A stretch of DNA of 64,000 bases, taken from assembly GCA_964472095.1 (NCBI GenBank), contig CAYYIV010000026.1:1-64000 (forward strand), read 5' to 3'. The notes beneath the pieces were generated by a model that saw only the letters and a list, made by a program, of their open reading frames with translations, was not told the DNA's origin and ran no database searches. Positions 34,623 to 43,664 of this stretch are shown here, one piece after another. Every line of letters starts with the position of its first letter. Position 1 is the stretch's first letter. Made by a program: the position numbers and the translations under genes. Source of the DNA: Pelagibius sp964472095 (GTDB lineage Bacteria; Pseudomonadota; Alphaproteobacteria; Kiloniellales; Kiloniellaceae).

Positions 34623-35330
34623 ATGGAGCTGCTGTTCAGGGACGACCCCTACCTCAAGAGCTGCGAGGCGACGGTGACGGCAAGCGGCCCGGAAGGGCTA
34701 CGTCTCGACCGCACGGTGTTCTACCCCATGGGCGGCGGCCAGCCGGGCGACTGCGGCAGCCTTACCCTGCCCGACGGGAGCCGGCTCCGTGTGGTCGATG
34801 CGATCAAGGGCGACGGCCACGAGGACGTCGTCCATGTCCTGGAGGAAGGCGTGGCGCCCCCGGCCCCCGGCACCAGGGTGACCGCGGAGGTCGACTGGGA
34901 CCGCCGCCATCGCCACATGCGCATGCACACCTGCCTGCACCTGCTCTGCGCCGTCGTCACCGGCGACGTGACCGGCGGTCAGATCGGTGCCGACAAGGGG
35001 CGCCTGGACTTCAATCTGCCGGACACCCAGCTCGACAAGGACGCCATCACCGCCGAACTCAACCGCCTGGTCGCCGAGGACCACCCCGTGCAGCCGCGCT
35101 GGATCAGCGACGACGAACTGGCCGCCCAGCCGGAACTGGTGCGCACCATGTCTGTGAAGCCGCCGAGTGGCGGCGGCCGCGTGCGCCTGCTCGACATCGC
35201 CGGGGTCGATCTGCAACCCTGCGGCGGCACCCACGTGCGCCGGACCGGCGAGATCGGCCGCGTGCGTGTCGGCAAGATCGAGAACAAGGGCCGGCAGAAC
35301 CGGCGCATCAACATTCTGTTCGACGAATAA
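34623..35330 (+). CDS. AlaX-type alanyl-tRNA editing protein
   Basis: 235-residue free-standing editing domain homologous to the AlaRS editing and C-Ala-adjacent region; it hydrolyses Ser-tRNA(Ala). The zinc ligands are visible as HMRMHTCLHLL (HxxxH) and QPCGGTHVRRTGEIG (CxxxH), and the N-terminal YPMGGGQPGD glycine motif is present. It lies 21 bp after the cysteine synthase and 55 bp before a rhodanese, in one direction. Confidence 0.9.
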   Translation: MELLFRDDPYLKSCEATVTASGPEGLRLDRTVFYPMGGGQPGDCGSLTLPDGSRLRVVDAIKGDGHEDVVHVLEEGVAPPAPGTRVTAEVDWDRRHRHMRMHTCLHLLCAVVTGDVTGGQIGADKGRLDFNLPDTQLDKDAITAELNRLVAEDHPVQPRWISDDELAAQPELVRTMSVKPPSGGGRVRLLDIAGVDLQPCGGTHVRRTGEIGRVRVGKIENKGRQNRRINILFDE

Positions 35331-35385
35331 TAAGATCCCGGCAGGAGCTGCCCGCCGGGACATCGGGAGGAAGCGAAACACGGTC

Positions 35386-36264
35386 ATGGTCGATTTCAAG
35401 CGCGAAGCCCTGGTCTCCACCGAGTGGCTGGCCGACAACCTCGCCGCCCCGGACCTGCGCGTGGTGGACGCCAGCCTCTACCTGCCCGGCGAAGGCCTCG
35501 ACGCCCGCCAGGAATATGAGACCCAACACATCCCCGGCGCGGTCTTCTTCGACATCGACGCGATCAAGGACCCCGGCAGCGACCTGCCCCACATGCTGCC
35601 GCCGCCGCATATCTTCTCTTCCAAGGTACGCAAGCTCGGCCTCGGCGACGGCCTGCGGCTGGTGATCTACGACCAGCGCGGCATCTTCAGCGCGCCGCGC
35701 GTCTGGTGGACCTTCCGCTACTTCGGCCACGAGGAGGTTGCCGTGCTCGACGGCGGCCTGCCGAAATGGCTGAACGAGGGGCGCCCGGTCGAGGAAGGCG
35801 AGACACAGCCGGAGGAACGCCATTTCACGCCACGCATGAACAGCCTGCTGCTGCGCGACCGCGGGCAGCTGCTCGCCAACCTGACCGGCAAGGCCGATCA
35901 GGTGATCGACGCACGCAGCCGCGCCCGCTTCGAGGGCAGCGCCCCGGAGCCGCGCCAGGGCCTGCGCGCGGGCCACATTCCGGGCAGCCGCAACCTGCCC
36001 TTCACCGAGCTGATCGATGCGCAGCGGCAGACCTTCCTGGACAACGCCACCCTCAGGCAGCGCTTCGCGGCCGCCGGCGTCGACCAGCAGCGGCCGGTCG
36101 TCGCCACCTGCGGCTCCGGCGTGACGGCGGCGGTGCTGGCGCTCGGCCTGCACCGGCTCGGCAGCCGTGACGTCGCGGTCTACGATGGGTCCTGGTCGGA
36201 GTGGGGCCTGCCCGGCGACAACCCGGTCGAAAGCGGTCCGGCCACCACCACCGGCCCGGCGTGA
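35386..36264 (+). CDS. sseA: Two-domain rhodanese, 3-mercaptopyruvate/thiosulfate sulfurtransferase
   Basis: 292 residues with two rhodanese domains (about 8-135 inactive, 155-285 catalytic). The active loop VVATCGSGVTAAVL contains the nucleophilic cysteine; CGSGVTA is the loop type of mercaptopyruvate sulfurtransferases. The enzyme moves sulfur from 3-mercaptopyruvate to thiol acceptors. ATG 35386 is preferred, preceded at some distance by GGGAGG; a small hairpin lies in the 55-bp gap to alaX. The next gene begins 3 bp after the stop. Confidence 0.9.
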   Translation: MVDFKREALVSTEWLADNLAAPDLRVVDASLYLPGEGLDARQEYETQHIPGAVFFDIDAIKDPGSDLPHMLPPPHIFSSKVRKLGLGDGLRLVIYDQRGIFSAPRVWWTFRYFGHEEVAVLDGGLPKWLNEGRPVEEGETQPEERHFTPRMNSLLLRDRGQLLANLTGKADQVIDARSRARFEGSAPEPRQGLRAGHIPGSRNLPFTELIDAQRQTFLDNATLRQRFAAAGVDQQRPVVATCGSGVTAAVLALGLHRLGSRDVAVYDGSWSEWGLPGDNPVESGPATTTGPA

Positions 36265-36267
36265 CGC

Positions 36268-37281
36268 GTGGCGAAGATCCGCGCCTACGGTGACGACGAC
36301 TTCGCCGCCTGCACGGCGCTGTGGCAGCGCTGCGGCCTGGCCGCCTGGTACAATGATCCCAGCCGCGACATCGCGCTCTGGCGGCAGAGCAGCTGCGCCG
36401 AGATCTTCCTGGCCGATGACGCCGGTGCGGTCGTCGGCAGCCTTTGCTGCGGGCATGACGGGCACCGGGGCTGGCTCTACTACGTGGCGATCGACCCGGA
36501 CCGTCAGCGCAGCGGCCTCGGCACGCGCCTGGTGCGCCACGCCGAGGACTGGCTGCGCCGCCAGGGTATCCTCAAGATCCAGCTCATGGTGCGAGAGCAG
36601 AACCGCAAGGTCATCGGCTTCTACGCCGCCCTGGGCTATGCCTACACCCCCCGCGCGGTGATGGCGCGCTGGCTGGAGCTACCGTCGCCACCGCCCGACG
36701 GCATCGAGCTGCCGCCGGACCTTGCCCTGGCGGCCGGGCGCCAGGCGAAGGTCCGCTTCACCATCACCTACCTCGAGATGACTGCGCGGCCGTCCACGGG
36801 ACCGGTCCACCCGCCGCCGGCGGGCAAGGTGGCGCTGCTGCGGGCGGAGCATCCCACTGTCGGCTTTTACCGCTATCTCTACAACTCGGTGGGTGGCGAC
36901 TGGCGCTGGTGGTATCGCCGGCAGATGTCCGACGCCGAGCTGGCGGGGATTCTTGCCGACGACCGTGTCGAGGTATTCGTCCTCTACACGGAAGGCGCTC
37001 CGGCAGGCTACTTCGAGCTCGACCGCCGCAGTGCGACGACCATCGACCTCGCCTATTTCGGGCTGATGCCGCACTGCGTCGGCCGAGGCCTCGGCCGCTA
37101 CCTGCTCTACGCCGCCATCGAGCAGGCCTGGAGCTATGCGCCCAAGCGGCTCACGGTAAACACCAACACCATGGACCACCCGCGCGCCCTGCCGCTCTAC
37201 CAGATGATGGGCTTCGTGCCCTACCGGCAGGAGGAGCAGGAGATCATCGATCCGGAGCTGACCGGAATCATTCCGGCCTGA
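36268..37281 (+). CDS. Tandem GNAT acetyltransferase (YpeA-like domain plus a second GNAT)
   Basis: 337 residues with two N-acetyltransferase domains. Domain 1 (about 1-135) is YpeA-like, with ALWQRCGLAAWYNDP and the acetyl-CoA loop VAIDPDRQRSGLGTRLV. Domain 2 (about 185-325) has YRRQMSDAELAGI, the acetyl-CoA loop FGLMPHCVGRGLGRYLL and VNTNTMDHPRALPLYQMMGF. Both acetyl-CoA loops look intact. The GTG start lies 3 bp after the rhodanese stop, so it is probably co-translated with it. Substrates are unknown; YpeA itself is usually a single-domain protein. Confidence 0.85.
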   Translation: MAKIRAYGDDDFAACTALWQRCGLAAWYNDPSRDIALWRQSSCAEIFLADDAGAVVGSLCCGHDGHRGWLYYVAIDPDRQRSGLGTRLVRHAEDWLRRQGILKIQLMVREQNRKVIGFYAALGYAYTPRAVMARWLELPSPPPDGIELPPDLALAAGRQAKVRFTITYLEMTARPSTGPVHPPPAGKVALLRAEHPTVGFYRYLYNSVGGDWRWWYRRQMSDAELAGILADDRVEVFVLYTEGAPAGYFELDRRSATTIDLAYFGLMPHCVGRGLGRYLLYAAIEQAWSYAPKRLTVNTNTMDHPRALPLYQMMGFVPYRQEEQEIIDPELTGIIPA

Positions 37282-37294
37282 ACGGCAAAAAGGG

Positions 37295-37331
37295 GCCGGG
37301 CGGACAAGCCGCGCCGACCCAGTCGCCCGGC
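37295..37331 (-). terminator. Terminator of the aap operon
   Basis: An 8-bp perfect stem (37324-37331 with 37295-37302, read on the minus strand) is followed by CCCTTTTT. It lies in the 60-bp convergent gap just past the aapP stop, so it fits a terminator for the minus-strand transport operon and may also block the plus-strand GNAT transcript. Confidence 0.55.
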
Positions 37332-37341
37332 GTCGCTCGCT

Positions 37342-38115
37342 CTAGTGGTGCAGGATCTGACTGAGGAACAGCTTGGTGCGCGCCGACTGAGGGTTGTTGA
37401 AGAACGCCTCCGGCTCGTTCTCCTCGATGATCTCGCCGCCGTCCATGAAGATCACCCGGTTGGCGACCTTGCGCGCGAAGCCCATCTCGTGGGTCACGCA
37501 GAGCATGGTCATGCCGCTCTCCGCCAGGCCCACCATGACCTCTAGTACCTCCGAGATCATCTCCGGATCGAGCGCCGAGGTCGGCTCGTCGAACAGCATG
37601 ATCTTGGGGCTCATGCAGAGCGAGCGGGCGATCGCCACGCGCTGCTGCTGGCCGCCGGAGAGCTGCCCTGGATATTTCTTCGCCTGCTCGGGAATCTTCA
37701 CCCGCTCCAGGTAGTGCATGGCGATGTCATCGGCTTCCTTCTTGGGCAACTTGCGCACCCAGATCGGCGCCAGGGTGCAGTTCTCCAGCACCGTCAGATG
37801 CGGAAAGAGGTTGAAGTGCTGGAATACCATGCCGACCTCGCGGCGGATCTCCGCGATGTTCTTGACGTCGTGCGTCAGTTCGATCTCGTCGACGACGATC
37901 TTGCCCTTCTGGTGCTCCTCCAGCCGATTGATGCAACGGATCATGGTCGACTTGCCCGAGCCCGACGGACCGCAGATTACGATGCGCTCGCCGCGGTTGA
38001 CCGTCAGGTTGATGTCCTTGAGGACATGGAACTCGCCGTACCACTTGTGCATGCCGATGATTTGAATAGCAACCTCATCGGAAATCGACAGGTTCGCGGC
38101 AGCCGCATCAGACAT
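37342..38115 (-). CDS. aapP: General amino-acid ABC transporter ATPase AapP
   Basis: 257-residue ATPase of a polar amino-acid uptake system. Walker A is GPSGSGKSTMIRC, the signature is LSGGQQQRVAIARSLCM, and Walker B is MLFDEPTSALDPEM, followed by the H-loop CVTHEMGFARKVANR. About 15 extra residues precede the domain. It is the last gene of the operon aapJ-aapQ-aapM-aapP and begins 55 bp after aapM. Confidence 0.94.
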   Translation of the reverse strand: MSDAAAANLSISDEVAIQIIGMHKWYGEFHVLKDINLTVNRGERIVICGPSGSGKSTMIRCINRLEEHQKGKIVVDEIELTHDVKNIAEIRREVGMVFQHFNLFPHLTVLENCTLAPIWVRKLPKKEADDIAMHYLERVKIPEQAKKYPGQLSGGQQQRVAIARSLCMSPKIMLFDEPTSALDPEMISEVLEVMVGLAESGMTMLCVTHEMGFARKVANRVIFMDGGEIIEENEPEAFFNNPQSARTKLFLSQILHH

Positions 38116-38170
38116 CCCAATAGCCTCCTTGTTCGGCCCCTTCCGGGGTCGGTTCCACCGCGCGCGATTC

Positions 38171-39286
38171 CTAGCGCTTATGACCGGTGTGCAGTTTCTT
38201 TTCCAGATAGAGCGAGTAGCGCGCCATGCTGAAGCAGCAGACGAAGAAGAGGATCGCGATGAAGACGTAAACCTCCCACGCCAGGCCCTGCCACTTCGAA
38301 TCCGCCAGCGCGGCGCGTCCGACGCCCAGCACGTCGGTCAGGCCGATGATGACCACCAGGGTGGTGTCCTTGAACAGGCCCACGAAGGTATTGACGATGC
38401 CCGGAATGGAGATCTTCAACGCCTGCGGCAACACCACCAGGCGCATCGACTGCCAATAGCCCAGCCCCATGGCATCGGCCGCTTCGATCTGCCCCTTGGG
38501 AATAGCCTGCAGGCCGCCGCGCACCACCTCGGCGATGTAGGCGGCGGAGAACAGCGTCACCATGATCAGCACCCGCAGCACGAGATCGAAGGTGGTTCCC
38601 GGCGGCAGGAAGTAGTTCAGCATGGTCGAGGCGACGAAGAGCAGCGTGATCAGCGGCACGCCGCGGATGAACTCGATGAACATGACGCAGAGCGTGCGCA
38701 CGATGGGCATGTGCGAACGCCTGCCGAGGGCCAGCAGAATGCCGAGCGGCAAGGATGCGGCGATGCCGGTGACGCCGATCACCACGTTCAGCGTAAAGCC
38801 GCCGAGCCGCGTCGTCTCCACCCGTTCCAGGCCGAAGCCGCCGACCAGCAGGAGGAAGGCGATGACGGGGAAGATGCCCGTGTAGATGAACCACTGCTGC
38901 CGATACGGCGTCTTGTCCCAGAGCAGCGGCACCAGGGCCAGGCCGAAGAGCACCGCCGTCAGGTCGATGCGCCAGCGCTGATCGACGGGATAGAAGCCGT
39001 AGATGAACTGCCCGAAGCGCACCTTGGCCAGAGCCCAGCAGGCGCCGCTGCCGATCTCCCGGCACTCCTCGCGCGAGCCGGCATCCCAGACCGCGTCGAA
39101 GATCGCCCAGTTCAGCATCCCCGGTACGATCAGGTAGAGCAGGTAGAGTGACACCAGGGTCAGGATGACGTTCATGGGCGAGCCCAGAAGGTTCTTCCTT
39201 ACCCAGAGGATCGGCCCCCTGGCCGCCAGGGGTGGCGGCAGGCTGGGATGGGTGCCGGGTTCATAGGCGCGTGTGATGTCCGCCAT
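38171..39286 (-). CDS. aapM: General amino-acid ABC transporter permease AapM
   Basis: 371-residue HisM-type inner-membrane permease. It has the long N-terminal region typical of AapM, with several hydrophobic segments before the conserved FTLNVVIGVTGIAASLPLGILLALGR core and the EAA loop AIPKGQIEAADAMGLGYWQSMRLVVLPQALK. Start is ATG 39286 with GGGGGG-type purines upstream; an in-frame start at 39313 would overlap aapQ. It pairs with AapQ. Confidence 0.92.
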   Translation of the reverse strand: MADITRAYEPGTHPSLPPPLAARGPILWVRKNLLGSPMNVILTLVSLYLLYLIVPGMLNWAIFDAVWDAGSREECREIGSGACWALAKVRFGQFIYGFYPVDQRWRIDLTAVLFGLALVPLLWDKTPYRQQWFIYTGIFPVIAFLLLVGGFGLERVETTRLGGFTLNVVIGVTGIAASLPLGILLALGRRSHMPIVRTLCVMFIEFIRGVPLITLLFVASTMLNYFLPPGTTFDLVLRVLIMVTLFSAAYIAEVVRGGLQAIPKGQIEAADAMGLGYWQSMRLVVLPQALKISIPGIVNTFVGLFKDTTLVVIIGLTDVLGVGRAALADSKWQGLAWEVYVFIAILFFVCCFSMARYSLYLEKKLHTGHKR

Positions 39287-39302
39287 GTCGCGTCCCCCCT
39301 CC

Positions 39303-40493
39303 TCAGCGTTCAACCAGCGCGATGCGCCGGTTGTACCAGTTCATGAAGGCCGAGATCAGCAGCGAGATCGTGAGATAGATCATCAGCACGATCATCATGC
39401 ATTCCATCTCCTTGCCGGTCTGGTTCAGCGTGATGCCGCCCAGCGTCGCCACGATGTCCATGTAGCCGATGGCGATGGCCAGGGAGGAATTCTTGGTCAG
39501 GTTCAGGTACTGGCTGGTCAGCGGCGGCACGATGACCCGCAGCGCCTGCGGGATGATGATCAGGCGCATGGTCCAGCTGGGCTTGATGCCGAGGGCGAAC
39601 GCCGCCTCGGTCTGGCCGTGGCTGACCGCCTGAATGCCGGAGCGCACGATCTCCGCGATGAAGGCCGCGGTATAGATCGACAAGGCGAACCAGAGGGCGG
39701 TGAACTCGGGCCGCAGGACCATGCCGCCCTGATAGTTGAAGCCGCGCAGCTCCGGCGCATCCAGCGAAAGCGGCATGCCGGCAATAAAAAAGGCGATCAG
39801 GGGAAGGCCGATGATCGCCGCGATGCTGATGGAAAGGACCGGGTAGATCTGCCCGGTGGCCTCCTGGCGCTGCTTCGCCCAGCGGCGGAAGTAGATCACC
39901 CCGGCAATGGCGGCGAAAAAGGCGATCACCACGGCGAGGAAGCCGTCTTCGAAGACCGGTGCCGGAACGTAGAAACCGCGGTTGGAAAGATAGACGCCCT
40001 CCATCGGGGTGAGGGCATTCCTGGGGATCGGCAGCGTCGCAATGATCACGCCGTGCCACAGCAGGATCTGCACCAGCACCGGCACGTTGCGCGTGAACTC
40101 GATGTAGCAGTAGACGATGCGGTTGATCAGCCAGTTGTTGGACAGCCGCAGCACGCCGAGGATGAAGCCGAGCACCGTTGCGAAGATGCAGCCCGCCACC
40201 GCCACGAGACCCGTATTGATCAGGCCGACGACCGCGGCGCGGAAATGCGTGTCGCGCGAGTTGTAGTCGATCAGCGACTGGTTGATGTCGTAGCTGGACG
40301 GAGCCTGAAGGAACCCGAAGCCGAAGGTCTTGCCCAGGGCCTCCAGGTTCTGCACTGCGTTGATCGCCAGAAAGGCGACGAAGACAAAGACGCCGGCCAC
40401 CACCATGATCTGCATGAGGACGGCGCGGTAGCGCTTGTCCGACCATACCTGGCCTAGCGAAAAGCGTTCCGAATCCTGTTCGATTGCGGCCAT
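39303..40493 (-). CDS. aapQ: General amino-acid ABC transporter permease AapQ
   Basis: 396-residue permease paired with AapM. It has an N-terminal helix (MVVAGVFVFVAFLAI), a conserved NTGLVAVAGCIFATVLGFILGVLR segment, and the EAA loop AVSHGQTEAAFALGIKPSWTMRLIIIPQALR. The large periplasmic insert between helices is typical of AapQ. It follows aapJ after 122 bp containing a strong hairpin, and aapM starts 16 bp after its stop. Confidence 0.92.
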   Translation of the reverse strand: MAAIEQDSERFSLGQVWSDKRYRAVLMQIMVVAGVFVFVAFLAINAVQNLEALGKTFGFGFLQAPSSYDINQSLIDYNSRDTHFRAAVVGLINTGLVAVAGCIFATVLGFILGVLRLSNNWLINRIVYCYIEFTRNVPVLVQILLWHGVIIATLPIPRNALTPMEGVYLSNRGFYVPAPVFEDGFLAVVIAFFAAIAGVIYFRRWAKQRQEATGQIYPVLSISIAAIIGLPLIAFFIAGMPLSLDAPELRGFNYQGGMVLRPEFTALWFALSIYTAAFIAEIVRSGIQAVSHGQTEAAFALGIKPSWTMRLIIIPQALRVIVPPLTSQYLNLTKNSSLAIAIGYMDIVATLGGITLNQTGKEMECMMIVLMIYLTISLLISAFMNWYNRRIALVER

Positions 40494-40540
40494 AGGTACA
40501 CCCCGCTGCGACGACCCAGGAAGGTCCTGCTAACGACGAA

Positions 40541-40579
40541 AAGACTCAGGGTACGCCGGTGGCCCGCACCGGCGTACCC
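40541..40579 (-). terminator. Strong hairpin between aapJ and aapQ
   Basis: A perfect 13-bp stem (40567-40579 with 40549-40561, minus strand) with a 5-base loop is followed by CTGAGTCTTTTCG. It lies 37 bp beyond the aapJ stop and 50 bp before aapQ. It is well placed to protect the aapJ message or to terminate part of the transcripts, giving more binding protein than permease. Confidence 0.75.
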
Positions 40580-40615
40580 GAGCTCATTTCATGAACCGGA
40601 CGACTGCCGGCAGTG

Positions 40616-41635
40616 TTAGCGCGCAGGCGGGGCGTAGAGGATGCCGCCGTCCTTGTACTGCGCGTTGAGGCCACGCTCCAGGCCGATCGGCGTGCTCGCG
40701 CCGATGAACTGCTCGAACACCTCACCGTAGTTGCCGACCTGCTTGACGATGTTGTAGGCCCACTTGTTGTCGACCCCCAGCATCGCACCCATGTCGCCTT
40801 CGTTTCCGAGCAGGCGATTCACTTCCGGGTTGTCGGTGCCCTTGGCCATCTCGTCGACGTTCTCGGAGGTGATGCCATATTCCTCGGCAAGGATCAGCGC
40901 ATTCAGAGACCAGCGCACGATGTCGGCCCATTGGTCGTCGCCTTGGCGGACGAGCGGACCCAGCGGCTCCTTGGAGATGATCTCCGGCAGGATGATGTGA
41001 TCGGCCGGATTGTCGAAGGTGGCCCGGCTGGCCGCGAGGCCCGAGGCGTCGGTCGTGTAGACGTCACAACGGCCGCCCAGGTAGTTGGTGCGAGCCTCTT
41101 CGTTGGTCTCGATCGGCACCGGCTCGTAGTTCATGTTGTTGAGCCGGAAGTAGTCGGCCAGGTTCAGCTCGGTGGTGGTGCCGGTCTGGATGCAGATCGA
41201 CGCGCCAGCAAGCTCTTTGGCGCTGGTGACGCCGAGCGCCTTGGGCACCATGAAGCCCTGGCCGTCGTAGTAGTTCACACCGAGGAAAGTGAAACCGAGG
41301 TCGGCGTCGCGCGACAGGGTCCACGTGGTGTTGCGGGACAGCACGTCGACCTCACCGGACGCCAGCGCGGTGAAGCGTGTCTTGCCCGTGGTCGGGGTGT
41401 ACTTGACCTTCGAGGCATCGCCGAAGATGGCGGCCGCGACCGCCTGGCAGACCGCCGGGTCGAAGCCCTGCCAGTTGCCGGCGTCATCGGTAAACGAGAA
41501 TCCGGGCACGCCGGTGGAGACGCCGCATTGGACAAAGCCTTTCGACTTAACGTCGTCCAGAGTAGCGGCAGTCGCTGCGGTAGCGCCAACCGCAGTGATG
41601 GCGCTGGCCGCGAGCAGAACCGTTAGTTTAGACAT
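40616..41635 (-). CDS. aapJ: General amino-acid-binding protein AapJ
   Basis: 339-residue periplasmic binding protein. The Sec signal peptide is MSKLTVLLAASAITAVGATAA with cleavage near ATAA-TLDDV. The mature part opens with KSKGFVQCGVSTGVPGFSF and has NTTWTLSRDADLGFTFLGVNYYDGQGFMV and the disulphide cysteine regions of the AapJ family. It feeds polar amino acids to AapQMP. The upstream region to 42009 should hold the operon promoter. Confidence 0.94.
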   Translation of the reverse strand: MSKLTVLLAASAITAVGATAATAATLDDVKSKGFVQCGVSTGVPGFSFTDDAGNWQGFDPAVCQAVAAAIFGDASKVKYTPTTGKTRFTALASGEVDVLSRNTTWTLSRDADLGFTFLGVNYYDGQGFMVPKALGVTSAKELAGASICIQTGTTTELNLADYFRLNNMNYEPVPIETNEEARTNYLGGRCDVYTTDASGLAASRATFDNPADHIILPEIISKEPLGPLVRQGDDQWADIVRWSLNALILAEEYGITSENVDEMAKGTDNPEVNRLLGNEGDMGAMLGVDNKWAYNIVKQVGNYGEVFEQFIGASTPIGLERGLNAQYKDGGILYAPPAR

Positions 41636-42009
41636 GGATCAACCTTCCCTGCTGTTCACATTTATTGTCTCAGAATGGACTGCGCTCCCCCGGTCTTTCG
41701 GCCCGCGAATCACGAATGATTACGAGGTCCCGCCAGGGCAATGGCGCGCCACACCCGCGAACCATGTCTCACTCTCCGAGGAAAGGCAACATCTTGAAAA
41801 GCCGCCTGACAAAAATTAGGCGGATAGTCATGCTGGCACTTGCCCGGCACCAAAGCTGGTCTTGTACGACTGCGGCCGAATACATGGCGGGCCAAGGATC
41901 CGAAACGCCCTTGGCTCGGACCCAAGGATAGGAGAATCTGACCGCAGCCTGAGACCTTTCCCTCGCCCGCCGCACACACCTTGATCGCAGTCGCTAGGAC
42001 GCCCTCTTC
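41636..42009. other. Divergent intergenic region between aapJ and the metC-like gene
   Basis: About 370 bp with no supported gene; a frame of about 88 codons here has no family resemblance and poor placement. A small inverted pair CCGCCT/AGGCGG around 41802-41820, read on the minus strand, is followed by CTTTT and could form a leader attenuator for aapJ. Promoters for both directions must lie here but are not resolved. Confidence 0.4.
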
Positions 42010-43224
42010 ATGAAAAAAGCCGCCGCCCGCCATCGCGAAACCCTGCTGGCTCACCTGGGCCGCGATCCGGCCAGCCATTTCGGCACCGTGAACATGCCGG
42101 TCTTTCACGCCTCCACCCTGCTGTTCGAGTCGGTGGAGGCGTTCCAGGAGGCGGGGCGCCATCGGCACGAGAAGGGAAAGAGTTCCTACGGCCGGCAGGG
42201 CACCCCGACCACCTTCGCTTTCGAAGACACCGTCGCCGCGCTCGAAGGCGGCTACGGCGGCTTGGCGGTCTCCTCAGGCCTGCAGGCCGTCACTGTAACC
42301 TTGATGTCCTTCGCCACCGCGGGCAGCCACCTGCTGATGCCGGACAGCGTCTACTACCCCGCCCGCCGGATCTGCGACGATCTGCTGCATCGCCTCGGGG
42401 TGGAGACGACCTACTACGACCCGACGATCGGCGCCGGCATTGCCGACCTCATCCGCGACAACACCGCGCTGATCTACCTGGAGGCGCCGGGTTCGCTCAC
42501 CTTCGAGATGCAGGACGTGCCGGCCTTCGTCGCCGCGGCCAAGGCGGCCGGCGTGCCGACGGCGATCGACAACACCTGGGCGACGCCGCTGTTCTTCCAG
42601 CCACTGTCGCTGGGCGTCGACATCGTCCTGCATGCCGCGACCAAGTACCTGGTCGGCCACTCGGACGCCATGCTGGGCGTGGTGGTGAGCGGCGAGGCCC
42701 ACTACGAGCTGCTGCGCCGCACCAGCCAGTTCCTCGGCTGCGCAGCGGCACCGGACGATGTCTACCTGGGCCTGCGTGGCCTGCGGACCCTGGCCGTGCG
42801 ACTGGACCGCCACCAGGCCAACGCGCTGCGGCTGACCGAGTGGCTGGGCCAGCGCCCGGAGGTCGATCGACTGCTCTATCCGGCGCTGCCCGCAGACCCG
42901 GGCCATGCCATCTGGCAGCGCGACTTCAGCGGTGCTTCCGGTCTCTTCGGCCTCACCCTCAAGCCCTGCAAGCGCGAGGCCGTGCTGGCGCTGATCGACG
43001 GGCTCGAGCTCTACGGCATCGGCGCCAGCTGGGGCGGCTACGAGAGCCTCATCCTGTTGACCGATCCCGGCGCGATGCGTTCGGCCACCCGCTGGGAACC
43101 GGCCGGGCCGACCCTGAGAATCCATGCCGGGCTCGAGCACAGCGACGACCTCATCGCCGACCTCGACGCCGGTTTCGCCCGCTTCGCTGAAATCAACCGT
43201 GGACATCAGGCGCGGACCGGCTAA
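42010..43224 (+). CDS. metC: Cystathionine beta-lyase / Cys-Met metabolism PLP enzyme
   Basis: 404-residue trans-sulfuration PLP enzyme. Key sites: SSYGRQGTPTTFAFEDTVAALEGG (N-terminal signature), VSSGLQAVTVTLMSF, AIDNTWATPLFFQP with the PLP-pairing Asp, and the Schiff-base lysine in HAATKYLVGHSD. The pattern is that of alphaproteobacterial MetC, which splits cystathionine to homocysteine. Related lyases share these motifs, so the substrate is probable rather than certain. hisI follows after 41 bp. Confidence 0.87.
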   Translation: MKKAAARHRETLLAHLGRDPASHFGTVNMPVFHASTLLFESVEAFQEAGRHRHEKGKSSYGRQGTPTTFAFEDTVAALEGGYGGLAVSSGLQAVTVTLMSFATAGSHLLMPDSVYYPARRICDDLLHRLGVETTYYDPTIGAGIADLIRDNTALIYLEAPGSLTFEMQDVPAFVAAAKAAGVPTAIDNTWATPLFFQPLSLGVDIVLHAATKYLVGHSDAMLGVVVSGEAHYELLRRTSQFLGCAAAPDDVYLGLRGLRTLAVRLDRHQANALRLTEWLGQRPEVDRLLYPALPADPGHAIWQRDFSGASGLFGLTLKPCKREAVLALIDGLELYGIGASWGGYESLILLTDPGAMRSATRWEPAGPTLRIHAGLEHSDDLIADLDAGFARFAEINRGHQARTG

Positions 43225-43265
43225 GACAGTCCTGCCGTCCCCATCCGCCCAGTGGAAACCGTGCC

Positions 43266-43664
43266 ATGAGTGAGCTTCCCGCCGCCCTGGAAGAGGCTGT
43301 CGCCTTCGACGCGCAGGGCCTGGTCTGCGCCGTGGCGCAGCAGCACAACAGCGGCGAGGTGCTGATGGTCGCCTGGATGAACCGCGCCGCCCTGGCGGAG
43401 ACCCTCGCCAGCGGCCGCGTCTGCTACTGGTCGCGCTCGCGCGGCAAGCTGTGGCGCAAAGGCGAGACCTCCGGCCAGACCCAGACGCTGGTAGAGCTGC
43501 GCGTGGACTGCGACGGCGATACCCTGCTGCTGCGCGTCGACCAGAAGGGGGTCGCCTGCCACACCGGGCGCCGCGCCTGCTTCTACCGCAAGCTCAGGGA
43601 AGACGGCAGCCTGGAGGATGTCCTGCCGGTGATCACGGATCCGAAAGACCTCTACGGAGCCTGA
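43266..43664 (+). CDS. hisI: Phosphoribosyl-AMP cyclohydrolase
   Basis: 132-residue third enzyme of histidine synthesis, opening the purine ring of phosphoribosyl-AMP. The zinc/magnesium motifs are complete: VELRVDCDGDTLLLRVDQ and GVACHTGRRACFYRKL, plus the substrate region VAWMNRAALAETLASGRVCYWSRSRGKLWRKG. No phosphoribosyl-ATP pyrophosphatase domain is fused, as usual in Alphaproteobacteria. The stop codon lies inside an 18-bp tandem duplication at 43653-43688. Confidence 0.94.
   Translation: MSELPAALEEAVAFDAQGLVCAVAQQHNSGEVLMVAWMNRAALAETLASGRVCYWSRSRGKLWRKGETSGQTQTLVELRVDCDGDTLLLRVDQKGVACHTGRRACFYRKLREDGSLEDVLPVITDPKDLYGA

Noticed and set aside
41665..41931. Open frame of 88 codons between aapJ and the metC-like gene
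   Set aside because: No ribosome site, no family resemblance, and it covers the region where two divergent promoters must lie.
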